NCBI RefSeq assembly: GCF_019320115.1
Contig: NC_089593.1
Span: forward strand, 38,562,723 to 38,626,722
Origin: Miscanthus floridulus
Lineage: Eukaryota > Streptophyta > Magnoliopsida > Poales > Poaceae
Direction: 5' to 3'
DNA length: 64,000 nucleotides
The notes beneath the pieces are model-generated. The model ran no database searches and was not told the DNA's origin. It saw only the letters and a program-made list of their open reading frames with translations. The translations under genes were made by a program, and so were the position numbers. This document shows, one piece after another, positions 9,441 to 21,532 of this stretch; within the stretch, counting starts at the first letter, position 1; the number at the start of each line of letters is the position of its first letter.

Positions 9441-12400
9441 AACCCGAGAGGTCTTCTCGGTTAAGGTGGCCACTCCCCGATACCTCGACTGGTCTCGGGA
9501 GGCGATCACCTTTGATCGGGATGACCACCCCGACCATGTTCCGAATCCCGGGCAGTACCCACTCGTTGTCGACCCGATCATCGGCAACACCCGACTCACC
9601 AAGGTGTTGATGGACGGAGGCAGCGGTCCTCAACATCCTCTACGCCAACACCCTAGAGCTCCTGGAGCTCGACCGGTCGCAGCTCTGGGGTGACGCCGCG
9701 CCTTTCCACGGCATCGTGCCGGGGAAACGCACACCGACCCCTCGGGCGCATCGACCTGATCGTTTGCTTCGGCACCCCCTCCAACTACCGCAAGGAGGTC
9801 CTTACCTTCGAGGTGGTTGGATTTCAGGGGAACCTACCACGCCATCCTGGGGCGGCCGTGCTACGCCAAGTTCATGGCGGTCTCCCAACTACACCTACCT
9901 CAAGCTCAAGATGTCGGGTCCCAACGGCGTCATCACGATTGAATCCACGTACGAGCATGCATACGACTGCGATGTCGAGTGCATCGAGTACGCCGAGGCT
10001 CTCGTGGAGGCCGAGACCCTCATCGCCAACCTCGACCGGCTCAGTAGCGAGGCCCTAACTCCAAGCGTCACGGCCGGGACGTTCGAGCCCATGGAGGCCG
10101 TCAAGCTCGTCCTAGTCGACCCCGCCTGCCCCGACGACCGGGCGCTGAGGATCAGCTGCCACCCTCGACATCAAATAGGAAGCCGTGCTCGTCGACTTTC
10201 TCTGCGCGAATGCCGATATGTTCGCATGGATGTCCCTCGGACATGCCGGGCATACCGAGGGAGGTCGCCGAGCACGCCTTGGACATCCGGGCCGGCTCTA
10301 GACCGGTGAAGCAGCGTCCTGCGCCGATTCGACGAGGAAAAGCGCAGGACCATCGGCGAGGAGGTGCAGAAACTTTTAGTGCGCCGATTCATCAAGGAAG
10401 TATCCCATCTAGAGTGGCTAGCTAACCCTATGTTAGTCAAGAAGAAAAATGGGAAGTGGAGGATGTGTGTAGATTACACCGGTTTGAATAAAGCCTGTCC
10501 GAAAGTCCCCTTCCCATTACCTCGAATCGATCAAATCGTTGACTCCACTGCGGGATGCGAGACCCTGTCTTTCCTCGATGCGTATTCCGGTTACCATCAA
10601 ATCAAGATGAAAGAGTCCGACCAGCTCGCTGACTTCTTTTATCACACCATTCGGCATGTACTGCTATGTGACTATGCCTTTCGGCCTCAGAAACGCTAGG
10701 GGCCACATACCAGCGGTGCATGACCCAGGTCTTTGGCGAGCACATCGGGCGAACCAGTCGAGGCCTATGTGGACGACATCATGGTCAAGTCCAGAAAGGC
10801 CGGGGATCTCGTCGACGACCTGGAGATAGCCTTCAAATGCCTTAGAGAGAAGGGCATCAAGCTCAACCCCGAGAAGTGTGTGTTCGGGGTCCCCCGAGGC
10901 ATGCTCTTGGGATTCATAGTCTCGAACGCGGCATCGAGGCCAACCTAGAGAAGGTCTTGGCCGTGACCAGCATGGGACCAATCCAAGACCTCAAGGGAGT
11001 GCAGAGGGTCATGGGATGCCTTGCAGCCCTGAGCCGCTTCATCTCATGCCTTGGTGAAAAAGGCTTGTCTCTATACCGCCTCTTGAGAAAATCTGAATGC
11101 TTTTTCTTGGATCCCCGAGGCCGAAGAAGCCCTCGCCAAGCTCAAGGCACTGCTCACCAATCCTTCCATCCTGGCACCACCAGCCAGGGATGAGGCCCTC
11201 TTACTCTACATCACCACAACGACCCAAGTGGTCAGCGTGGCCATGGTAGTGGAGAGGCAGGAAGAGGGGCACGCTCTACCCATCCAATGACCTATTTACT
11301 TCATCAGCGAAGTGCTCTCTGAGACCAAAACCTGCTATCCCCACATCCAGAAGCTGATCTATGTCATAGTCTTGGCTCAGCGCAAGCTATGTCACTACTT
11401 CGAGTCCCACCCAATAACCGTGGTGTCGTCTTTCCCCTTGGGAGAGATAATCCATAACCGGGAGGCCTCGGGTAGGATAGCCAAGTGGGCCATTGAATTT
11501 ATGGGGGAAGCCTTGACTTTTGTGCCTTAGAAAGCGATTAAGTCTCTAGGTCTTGGCCGATTTTGTGGCTGAGTGGATCAACACCCAACTGCCACCTGCT
11601 CAAATTCAGACGGAGTTGCTGGACCATGTACTTTCGACGGGTCCCTGATGAAGACCAGGGGTAGGCATGGGTCTGCTCTTCATCTTGCCCCTCGGAGTAC
11701 ACATGCGCTACATGGTTCAGCTCTACTTTGCCGCCTCCAACAACGCAGCTGAGTACGAAGCTCTCGTCAACGGCTTGCAGATCGCCATCGAACTTGGAGT
11801 ACGGTGTCTCGACGTCCAGGGCAACTCGCAACTCATTGTCGATCAAGTCATGAAGGAGTCAAACTGCCTCGACCCCAAAATGGAGGCGTACTGCAGGATG
11901 GTACATCGCCTAGAAGACAAGTTCGACAGTCTCGAACTCAACCATGTCGCGTAGAAATACAACGAGGCCATGGACAAATTAGCAAAGATGGCATCGGCAC
12001 GGGCTCCGGTCCCCCCCGAACGTCTTTGCCAGAGACCTCCACAAACTTTCCATCGACTATGCCTCGGTAGCGGAGAGGGCCCACCGGCTGAAACCCCACC
12101 ATAGGGCTCGACGCCTCCTCTGCCAACCGAGACTCCTTTGACCGAAGCTTGAGGTCATGGAAGTCGACACAGAGCCTCCTGAGACCCGACCAGGACACGG
12201 ACTGGTGAGTCCTGTCCTTGATTGGCTCGCCGGGGACAGCTTCCTAACGACCAAGACCGAAGCCTGACGGCTTGCGCAACGATGTCAAGACTTACGTCCT
12301 CAGCAACGGCGAGTTGTACCGGTGAAGCCCATATAGGCGTCCTCCAGCGATGCATCACCATCGAGGCAAGCCAAGCCCCTACTTTGGGACTTGCACGCCG

Positions 12401-13441
12401 GAGCCTACGGGCACCATGCGGCGCCTCGGACGCTCGTCGGAAACGCCTTCCGCCAAGGGTTCTACTGGCCGACGGCGGTTGCTGACGCCACCAGGTAGTA
12501 CGCTCCTACGAGGGATGCTAGTACTACGCGCGGCAGACACACCTCCCGGCCCAGGCCCTCCAAACCATCCCCATTACATGGCCGTTTGCCGTGTGGGGGC
12601 TCGACATGGTCGGGCCTCTGTAGAAGGCCCCGGGGGGCTACACCCATCTGCTGGTAGCAATCGATAAGTTCTCCAAATGGATCGAGGCTCGCCCGATCAA
12701 TCAAATCAAATCCGAGCAAGCGGTGCTAGTTCTTCACGGACATCATCCATAGGTTCGGGGTTCCGAACACCATCATCACCGACAACGGGACACAGTTCAC
12801 GGCCAAAAATTCCTGACATTCTGCGACGACCACCACATCCGTGTGGCCTGGTCAGGCCGTAGGACACCCAAGGACAAACGGCCAAGTAGAACGTGCTAAC
12901 GGCATGATCCTACAAGGCCTCAAGCCAAGAATTTACAAACCGGTTGAAGAAGTTTGGCAAGAAATGGCTCGCCGAACTCCCGTCGGTCATCTGGAGCCTA
13001 AGGAACACTCCAAGCCGAGCCACGGGGTTCACACCTTTCTTCCTGGTCTATGGAGCCGAGGCTATCCTCCCCACTGACTTGAATATGGTTCCCTGAGGCT
13101 ATAGGCCTACAACGAGCAAAGCAACCGCACCACCCACGAGGACGCCCTCGACCAACTAGAGGAAGCCCGAGACATTAGCGCTGCTACATTCGGCCAAGTA
13201 CCAGCAAGCCCTACGGCGCTATCAAGGCCTAGCGCATTCGAAGCCGAGACCTAAGGTAGGCTGACCTGGTGTTGAGGCTGAGGCAGAGCAACAAGGGCCG
13301 CCACAAGCTGACCCCGCCGTGGGAAGGACCATACATCGTCGCCCAAGTGCTGAAGCCCGGGACCTACAAGCTAGCCAACGAGAAGGGCGAAATCCTCACC
13401 AACGCTTGGAACATAGAACAGCTATGTCGCTTTTACCCTTA
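9440..13441 (+). pseudogene. Pol of the Tat element: protease, RT, RNase H, extra RNase H, integrase
   Basis: The domains appear in order but in shifting frames. Protease motif VLMDGGS is near 9604. RT has KKKNGKWRMCVDYTGLNKAC (about 10440-10499), FLDAYSGYHQIKM (about 10573) and AYVDDIMVKSRKAGD (about 10763). The RNase H connection is around 11300-11530. An additional RNase H-like segment (NNAAEYEALVNGLQIA, about 11740) supports the Tat lineage. Integrase has VPNTIITDNGTQFTAK near 12760 and a C-terminal part reaching the TAA near 13441 (RWDLAKYQQALRRY-like and WEGPYIVAQVLKPGTYKL-like segments). Numerous frameshifts and stops mean no functional polyprotein. Confidence 0.85.
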
Positions 13442-13950
13442 AATTTCCCAGCATTGTATACATTATTTCTCGAAATACAATTAAGAAGCGTTCTTTAGTT
13501 GTTCTAGTTTTTTGAGAAACGCCCCGAGCCCATCGCGGGCCTCGGCATGACGATAACACCACAAGGGAGACACGGCTCTACCTTTGTAGAGCCGAGCCTC
13601 CCTCGGGGGCTAGACAGGGGACTCCTCCCAAGTCCCACACACCATTTTTTAGTCGTTCTTCAAAAAATTCCTACGCCAAACTCTCTAGCAGGCTCTGACA
13701 AATCGGTTGTGAAAAACCCAAGGACCGAAAGACTGTCTCAGGGCTAGAAGGCCGGTAGAGTCACGAGACGGCCTATGCCTCCGGGCTATGACACTCCCTC
13801 ACCACCTTTCACCCAAGGGGCAGCTTAGGCTCCAAGGAGGTTTTTTGTAAATAATCTGATCAGAGACAACAGAGGGTAGAGGTTCGGAAATACAAGAAAA
13901 ATGATTAAGAAGCATGAGTACTTTAAAAAAGGGCCTAGACGGCCACAAGC
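13442..13950. other. Spacer between pol and the antisense gene
   Basis: Noncoding 3' region of the element. It includes GAGCCGAGCCTCCCTCGGGGGC-type motifs also seen in the 3' UTR repeats. No gene recognised. Confidence 0.5.
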
Positions 13951-16558
13951 GTTCGATACAAAGTTGATCCCTATTCTATTTACATGGTCTCTTGGGCCCA
14001 GGTCATGGCTCAGGGCCTCCAGCATCGGCGGACGGCGTGGGAGGGACCACCTCCTCTTCGAAAAGCTTGGCCAGCGCCGTGCCGGGCCCTCTGCCGCCTC
14101 CATCACTTCGCCACCTCCTCGTCGGCCTCCCCGTCATCATCAGGCAGGGACGTAGCCATCACTGATGGCCTTGTGGTCAACGCCGATGTAGTGCGAGGCG
14201 ATGACGGCCAGGGCGCGCTTAACGCCCGTGTGCAGCGCCCCTCGAAGTCGCTCGCGCGCTTGGGCTCGGGTCGTACCCGCACGAGGGTCGAGCTTCCCTC
14301 GCCCGGGTCAGAGCCGGCTGTTCCACGGTGCCGGCCACCTCGGCGTCGACCACCTCCCGCGCTCGGGAAGTATCGTCGGAGATCGGACTCTCCCGCAACA
14401 GCGGCAGGCCTTGGACCAGGGGCGTCACCGAGGCCTCCGCCGCCTTCATCTCCACTTCCTGGACCGACGGCTTCGCCGCGATCACGTCGCCTCGGTGGTC
14501 CCGGGGCTCCGGCCTCCGCCATCGTGGCCTCGGGTCCCGGGAGCTCCGGCCTCCGCTGCTCGCGTCCTCTCTCTCCTGGGCGCCCCGGCCTCCGTCTCCT
14601 TGCCTCGGCCCTGGGGCTCTCCCTCTGTGCCTCTCACTTTCTTCTCCGCCTCTTCCCCATCTGACTCGCGAGCCCTCTTCCTCTTTGCTACGTCTCTCCT
14701 CCCCCCCTTCTTTGTCGGGTCTCCTCTCCTCCCTCTTTGGGCGACCCGCTCCTTTCCCCTCGCCGACACCCGCGCCACGTTGTATGGCGGCTTGCGCCTC
14801 CGCCACCCAGTGGGCGTGGAGCTAGGGCTCACCTTGAGCGCCTTAAGGGCGCCAAGGTGGGCACCTCCGCAGGTCGCTTCCGGCTAAAGACAAAAATACT
14901 TACGGGGTCAGCATGAGACCGAAGAACGAATGGAAATTCTGCAACTCTGCCGAACATACACTTACCTCGAGCGGGGCTGCATCCGCTTCGGCACGGCGAC
15001 CCTCCTCTGCGAAGGCGGAGGCGGCGGTAGAGGCGCGGCCTCTGTATCCGTCGGCGCCGGCCGGTCCTCGACGGACCCCGGCGCCCCTCGGTCCTCTGCG
15101 GGGGCAATTGCGTCGCCCCCACGCCACCTGCTCCACCGTTGCCGTCGAGCCCACCGGGCTGACGGCGCGTTTCCCAACCCCGATCGCCTCGGCTTTCGGC
15201 CTCGGCCCCGGGCGGCGATCGTCGGCCCCGAGGCGTCTCCTCCTCCTGCGCCGGACTGCTTGCCGACGCCCCCGAGCACCGTCTCCTCCTGGGAGCCCAT
15301 CTCGCTCTCGTCATCTCCGCCCGCAGAGTCCGCTGACAGCGACGACGACGGAGACGACTCCACCGGGAGACCGTCCTGCCTCTGCTGCCGGCGGCGCTTC
15401 TCCAGTTCCTCACGCGCAAGGATCTTCCTCGTGCGCTTCGCCACCCTCGGCGTCCTTCCGCCTCTTTGTGCCTCGGCGTGCGCCCGGTTGGCCGCCCGCC
15501 GCCGTGCGTCCTCAGGAACGGGCGCGGGGAGTCTCGCACGTCCCTCATCCCCTGCAGGAACGACGAACACGGATAAGAGAACAAGAAACGGTGAGAAACG
15601 AGGAGGCCTCGGGGGCTGCAGCGGCGCTGTGACTTACCAGCGAGAGGAACCCCTGCGACGGGCGCATCGCGAAGGGGGTCTGGCCACCGCTCCTCAGCTT
15701 CGCCTCCACCGTCTCCCTCACCCGGCGAAGAATTTCCTCGTCGGAGAGGGCGGAGGCAGACATTCGGATGCCCTCGATCGGCTCATCCGACCTCATCTCG
15801 AACAGGCGCCGTCGTTGAGGCCATCAGCGGCAGCACCCCTCCGGCGGTGGAAGGCGGCCGCGACCACAGCCGCAGTAAGGCCGCAGCCCCGTAGCCTTTC
15901 CAGCCCCTCCAGGAGAGGCTGCAGCTTGGGCTGATCTTCCCTCGGACGCCATACTTCCACTTCTCCGGACAGCTCTCCACGATTCGCCCGGTGTAGGGGG
16001 GGAGTCCGCCGTCGTCGTTGCGAAGGTAGAACCAACTGGTGTACCAGCGGCGATTGGTTGACGCGAGCTGGGCCGGGATGTAAAGGTGCTGACGGTCCTG
16101 GCGCACTTGGAGAGTGCAGCCGCCGGCCCTCACCACCTTCCTCGTGCCCGACGTACCCGTCGGCTTCGGTGGTATGCCCCGCCCGGAAGAGGTGGAGCCA
16201 CAGCTCCCAATGGGGAGCAATCCCAGATACCCCTCGCAGACGGCGACGAAGATGGCCAGCCTGCGCGATGGAATTGGGGTTGAAGTTGTGGAGCTCCACG
16301 CCGTAGTAGTGCGGGAGCACCCGTATGAACCGGTCCGCCGGAAGGCCGAGGCCGCGCTCGTGAAAAGACACGAAGCTCACGACGTAGCCGTCGCGGGGCC
16401 TCGGCTCCGGCTCGCCCGACGGAGCAATCCACTCCGGCCTGTTGGAGTCGGTAACCGGACGGAGAAGACCGTCGTCGACGAAGCGACTAGAGCGTCTCCA
16501 CGGATACGTCGGACGGGCCCCAAGGGTCCGCCTCGATGACAACAACGTTGCCGGCCAT
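13930..16558 (-). pseudogene. Antisense gene of the Tat element (Transposase_28-type, spliced)
   Basis: It is transcribed against gag-pol. The start is an ATG at 16558-16556, followed by MAGNVVVIEADPWG. A 753-bp open frame (16545-15793) contains GYVVSFVSFHERGLGLPADR and HYYGVELHNFNPNSIAQAG, the pattern of the Pfam family called putative gypsy-type transposon (Transposase_28). The frame then breaks near 16200 and near 16480. An intron is likely at 15637-15552: donor GTAAGTC, acceptor TTCCTGCAG, 86 bp. The next exon (15551 to about 14960) is rich in Arg, Glu and Ser (RKILAREELEKRRRQQRQDG). The last part ends around 13950 with HDLGPRDHVNRIGINFVS. Function is unknown in the family. Such antisense ORFs are known from Grande/RIRE2-type elements. 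Tools often misannotate it as a host gene. Confidence 0.72.
15552..15637 (-). other. Predicted intron of the antisense gene
   Basis: On the minus strand the exon ends in CTG before GTAAGTCACAG, and the acceptor is GTTCCTGCAG before GGGATGAGG. The 86-bp length and T-rich 3' half fit a plant intron. It joins two long open segments. Confidence 0.6.
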
Positions 16559-17010
16559 GAGTGCGGTGGAGAATTCGCTGCGGCGGTCTCTCTCTCCCTC
16601 TCTCTGCCTCGCCCGTCTCCCTTCTTCCCGGTGCTCTCCGCTCTGGCGACGGCTCAAGGGCGGCAAAGGCTAATGCAGGCAAGGTAAAGAGGGGAGGGGC
16701 GAGGCTCGTCACGTATTTATGCAGGGAGAAGGTGAAACGGACGGGCGACGAATCGGGGAAGTTTCCCTCAGATCCGGCACAGTTAATCCAGATCCGATTT
16801 TACCGCCCACGTGCCCACCTTTTCCTCATTAATCGCGTGAACAGTTATGTTCCACCCGTTGACACGACGTCACGTCCAGCCGCTGCAGCGGCAGGCGCCG
16901 TTCCGCCTCCCCGAGAAAATCACCTCAAAAGGCGCGCCTGCTGTTGTCAAGCCAATGGGGGAGATATCCCCCCACCCTATTCCTTTCAGACGAAGGAACT
17001 GAGCGCCGAG

Positions 17011-18640
17011 CCTGTTACGATCTAGGGGTTCGAAGGCTGGGCCCCTAAGGGTTTCGACAACTGCCCTAGGGCAACAGAGTTAGGGACGACTATGGGCTGA
17101 GCCCGTACAGGGCTCGAGCCCAAGCAATCGAAACTGCTTGGGACGTCCTAAGTCGTGTCGAGATCGGTAGGGAGGTCTCCGAATGGGATCCCATCGTAGG
17201 GAGGCATCGAGCCACCGGGGCCCAGCGAACGGCCCCGGCACCCGCTAGAGAAGCCCTCTGGTACTTTTTGGAGTGCGTCTCCGGACCGCTAGCCGACCCC
17301 TATCGAACGGGGCACAGGCCTCCACTCGGACTTACCCGATAACAACTCACCGGAAGTGTCACCTACTCACGCCCATCGAGGGTAGCCTGGCACATTCCCC
17401 CCTCCTTCCGAGCGAAAAGGAAGCGCGAGGGTCGCATAAAAAGCCAGGGGAACCCCTGATCGCCCTCTCACTCCATGGAGAGGCTCGGGGCTCTTCCTGC
17501 AAATCTTGCCGAGACCCAGCGACCCAGGCTCGTACTCGAGGGGGCTCGGCAAAAACAACCCCCTCCTTCGAAGCGAAAAGGACGTGCGAGGGTTGTACAA
17601 AAAGCCAGGGGAACTCCTGACGGCCCTCTCGCTTCGTGCAGAGGCTAGGGGGCTCTTCCTGTAGATATGTCGAGACCCCGCGACCTCAGGCTCGCACCCG
17701 AGGGGGGCTCGACAAACAAACCCTCACGCGCGAGGGGCGTACAAAAAGCTAGGGGAACTCCTGATTGCTCTCTCGCTCCATGCAGAGGCTCAGGGGCTCT
17801 TCCTGCAACTTTGCCGAGACCAGCGACCCAGGCCCACACTCGAGAGGGCTCGGCAAACAACCCCTCCGTCCAAACGAAAAAGATGTGCGAGGGTCGAACA
17901 AAAAAGTCAGGGGGGACCCCTGACCACCCTCTCGCTCCAGTGCAGGAGGCTCGGGGGCTCCTCCTGCACCCAAGACGAAGACAAACGACCCAAGCCCGCA
18001 CTTGAAAATTCGGAAAAAACGCGATAAAAGGGCATCGAGCCTGTTACGGTCCAGGGGTTCGAAGGCTGGGCCCCCGAGGGTTTCGACATGCCGCCCCAGG
18101 GCAACAGAGTCAGGGGACGACTACGGGCGAGCCCATACGGGGCCGAGACCCAAGCAAGCGAAACCTTGACGCCTTAAATCGTGTCCGAGACTAGGCAGGG
18201 AGGTCTCCGAATGGGATCCCACTCGTAGGGAGGCACCGAGGCCACCGGGGCCCAGCGAACGGCCCCGGCACCCACTAGAGAAACCCTCTGGTACTCTTGG
18301 AGTGCGTCTCTGGGACCGCTAGCCGACCCCTAGCGAACGGGGCACGGGTCCTCCACTCGGACTTACCCGATAACAGCTCACCGAAGTGCCACCGCTCGCG
18401 CCCATCGGGGTAGCCTGGCATATTCCACCCCTGTTCCGAGCGAAAAGGAAGCGCGAGGGTCACATAAAAAGTCAGGGGAACCCCCGATCGCCCTCTCGCT
18501 CCGTGCAGAGGCTCGAGGGCTCCTCCTGCGATCTTGCCGAGACCCCGCGACCCGAACTCGCACTCGTGGGCTCGGCGAATACGATAAAATCCCTCGACTC
18601 AATGTGGAAAAAAGACCCTGGATGAATAAATCCACTCCCC
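17011..18640 (+). repeat. Nested tandem repeats in the 3' UTR of the Tat element
   Basis: Two levels of repetition. A block starting CCTGTTACG at 17011 recurs at 18039 (offset about 1,028 bp). Inside it, a degenerate unit of about 145-160 bp beginning GCGAGGGT and holding AAAAAGCCAGGGGAAC and GCAGAGGCTCGGGGGCTC recurs at 17425, 17586, 17729 and 17887, and again once at 18453. The second large block therefore retains only one small unit. Tat-lineage 3' UTRs are known for such arrays, which can seed satellites. Confidence 0.85.
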
Positions 18641-18769
18641 CAGGGCCTCGGGGGCTACACCCGGCGGGTGCGCTCGCGCACACCCACCAAGGCCTCGAAG
18701 TACGAAACACTATCCCGTCAGGAGCTACCGTAGGTCAAGCCTCGTCAAAACCTCAAGAAGAGCGCTCAC

Positions 18770-18794
18770 GCTCTCCCTGAGGCTCGGGGGCTAC
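18770..18794 (+). other. Polypurine tract region of the Tat element
   Basis: CTGAGGCTCGGGGGCTAC lies directly before the 3' LTR start TGTCGGG at 18795. The G-rich stretch is the likely plus-strand primer. Confidence 0.55.
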
Positions 18795-20136
18795 TGTCGG
18801 GTATCATAAAACGGGATACCCTAAGCGTATACCGAAAATATCGCCTAGACCCCGTTTAAGACAAAGCCAAAAGGCAAACCGTTGGTTAACCCCTGGCCTT
18901 GTCCGAGCCCACCGGCTCTCCGCCTCGCTCGAGGCCTCGCACGGAAGGCCTCGACGGCCTGTCAAATCTCCGCCTCGCTTGAAGCCTCGCACGGGAGGCC
19001 TCGGACGGGGAAACAATTCTCCGTCTCGCCCGAGGCCCCGCGCGTAAAGCCTCAGACGAGATGCCGGTTCTTCGTATCGCTCGAGGTCGGCTCGACAACA
19101 ACCCGTCGCGTCTGCCTCGACCAGTCTCCTCGACCGAGCATCACGTCTCGTTAATGCGCCAACCACTCCCGCGATATCAGCCGGACGACGGCTTGACACT
19201 GCGGAGCGGCCGACGAGACGGGAGGTCGCATCAACGCCATACCGTCCAGGACAGGACGGGGTAGGGGTTACCGGCCACTGTGCTCTGGTGCTGTGCTCAC
19301 GATCAGCGCCCGCACTACACTGCACCACCTAACTCCTGCCCTAGGAACAACGCGGAGTGGGGAGTCAAGTCCGGGTTACCATAGCCTCGAAATCAGCGCA
19401 CGGGACCAACTGCTCCCCCCGAGCCTCGGCAATATACTTCAGGGTCTCGGCAACCTCGGGATTCGCACCCGTCGAGCCTTCCACGATGGCTCGGCCTCGG
19501 CACCAACTGAGTCTCGGCTTCTCATGCAGTCAACACACGGTGACCGGCGCGTCGACCGCCACGCCCCGCTTCAAGCTAACACTGGAGCTCCCACGACGTA
19601 CAGGGTTGGATGTGACCGGCGCGTCGTCCCAATACTTCAAGGACGGGACCACTCCATCGACCACGCCGCCACAGTAACAGGCTACAGGGCTCGGACATGC
19701 CGCCTTCATTCGCACGACTCCGAATAGCTAGCGCATGTATCACCCATGTCCCCCCCTTCAACTATAAAAGGGAGGGACCAGGGCGTTTCTGGGGGGGCGA
19801 AGGTTTACGATTAGGCCCACGCCCACGCGACGAAGTCACGCATAAACACATGGACGAACACACGAGCTTCCCCGCTACTTGAGATCAATGTCTCAAGCAA
19901 CCTATGCCGCTCCCCGCAGAGACCTGGGACTAGCTCCCTCTCTCGCCCCGCTTGTAACCCCTACTACGAGCATTTCGGTGCGAGGAATACAAGATCGAAC
20001 TCTCAGACTGGACATAGGGCACCCATTGCCCGAACCAGTATAAATCTTGTGTCTCTTTGCATCACCATCCGGGATTGGGCACACGCAGTACAAATTTACT
20101 AGTTGGTTGAGGGCCCGCCGGTCCGAAACACCGACA
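18795..20136 (+). repeat. 3' LTR of the Tat element (1,342 bp)
   Basis: It has the same ends as the 5' LTR (TGTCGGGTATC ... ACACCGACA) but is about 393 bp longer. The additional segment (about 19314-19732) lies between AGCGCCCGCA and GCATGTATCACCC. It is followed by the TSD CTGGT. Confidence 0.92.
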
Positions 20137-20526
20137 CTGGTACTCTGATTTTGTCATGATTCTTTGAATATGTCAATATATAGTACCTTCTGGTTAAATA
20201 TGTATTTTCACTGTGCTTTGGAGTTCTAGTGTCTTCAATAAACAATTATCTATGCATTGGGAGGTTGCATGTATGATCACCAAAAGCCATTCTCTATATT
20301 GTCAACACTCAAATTGTATTTGCATTAGACACTAGGAAAGAAATTTTCACAGCAGTCTTTTTTAGAACTGAGTATTTATAAATAAACATTAAAGTTCATT
20401 GTTTTGCTACAATCAAGAAAAAATGTGACTGCTTTTGCTCTCTAGTTTTAGTCTTTCATAAACCATACTAAAGTATCTATCTATCATTTGTTAATTGCTT
20501 CTTGAACTTTTGCCTATGTGCTGTAG
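20137..20526 (+). other. AP-2 sigma intron, last host segment
   Basis: AT-rich intron sequence that resumes after the Tat element, beginning with the second CTGGT. It ends in GTGCTGTAG, the acceptor before the next exon. Confidence 0.75.
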
Positions 20527-20587
20527 GTCTACTTGATATTGGATGAGTTCATTCTTGCCTGGAGAGCTTCAAGAAACAAGCAAAAGG
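20527..20587 (+). CDS. AP2S: AP-2 complex subunit sigma, penultimate exon
   Basis: It opens with VYLILDEFILA, the segment that follows FHK in plant sigma subunits. The next codons match the expected GELQETSKR only if one base is removed near GCCTGG (about 20558-20560). The exon is 61 nt where 60 nt would keep the frame. The donor is AGG followed by GTATTG. The single extra base, in a CC pair, is either a consensus error or a disabling mutation. Together with the missing G at the previous donor, this decides whether the gene is alive. Confidence 0.88.
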
Positions 20588-21532
20588 GTATTGCTTTTCC
20601 CATCATAATACAAATTCACTGTCATCCATATGTTTAGGTATTTGTATAAAAAATACTGGTGGAAGCATCCATTGTTTTCCCAGTATATGATGTAACTGAA
20701 TATACTTAGAAAATCAATTAATAATTTCTTTTAGCGAAAAGCCAGGTGCATTATAGGTGCTACTATGTTAGATAGTGTCACTATAATTTTTTCTTGACCG
20801 TAAGAGTTCTAGAATGGTAAAATTATTTCTTTTGTGCAACTATTCTACCTTAAATGAGATTAACTGAATACATAAGTATGTCAATCTGCATGGAGTCAAA
20901 ACTAAATATGGTCTACGAAATGGTGTGCTGGCATGGCTTGGTATTCACACTACAAAGCATTTCTCTGCTTTCCTAAATGTAGCTTCCCTTATTCTTTCCG
21001 TATTAATAAAAATAACATAGTACCTGTTATTCTACAGAATACTGAAATGTTTTTCATCATTTTATGCGGTCTTCGAGAAGTGTTCTTTTATTGAAGTTGT
21101 GCCTGGACTATTGCAGGATGATTGATGTTAATAGTGACTTGAACTAAATAGTGAAACTATGGCACGACACAAGTATCAGTGGGTTTTCTAAATTTGTTAC
21201 TCCCAGATAATTCTGGGCTAAATGCACTGTTGTTTGCAGTTTTACTATGAATTGACACTAGGGATGCAGGTTTTGTTTCTTATGGCCTTCTGGGTCATTG
21301 GGTCAAACCTGGAACTTACTCATTTTAGAGTACTTTATGGATGGACCCATGCATGTAGGGAAGCAAATAAACTAAATTAGTAACCTAGAACTACCCACTG
21401 GTGTCACCACTTGTACCTGAGATCTTTACGGCAACTTACAGACTTTATACTGGAAAACTTAACATGTTTTTTTTTTTTTGCTTTATTACTTTAAAGTTGC
21501 ATATTCATTCTCATGACTTGTGTCTTGTTCAG
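20588..21532 (+). other. AP-2 sigma last intron
   Basis: 945 bp, AT-rich, starting GTATTG and ending CTTGTTCAG. No insertion or coding signal recognised. Confidence 0.75.

Larger units (their letters stand above)
5978..20136 (+). mobile_element. Full-length Tat-lineage Ty3/gypsy retrotransposon, degenerate
   Basis: 14,159 bp, flanked by the 5-bp target duplication CTGGT (5973-5977 and 20137-20141). LTRs open TGTCGGGTATC and close ACACCGACA. Order: 5' LTR, primer site, gag, protease, RT, RNase H, a second RNase H-like domain, integrase, an antisense gene, a long repeat-rich 3' UTR, 3' LTR. Pol order RT-RNase H-integrase is gypsy, and the large size, the extra RNase H and the antisense ORF point to the Tat/RIRE2/Grande group. 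Coding frames are broken many times. Excluding the large indel, the first ~230 bp of the two LTRs differ at about 3% of sites plus several 1-bp indels. It sits inside an AP-2 sigma intron in the same orientation as the gene. Confidence 0.93.

Noticed and set aside
14201..15934. Long plus-strand frames in the GC-rich region of the Tat element as genes
   Set aside because: They are the complement of the antisense Transposase_28-type gene. High GC keeps several frames open, and none shows a domain.
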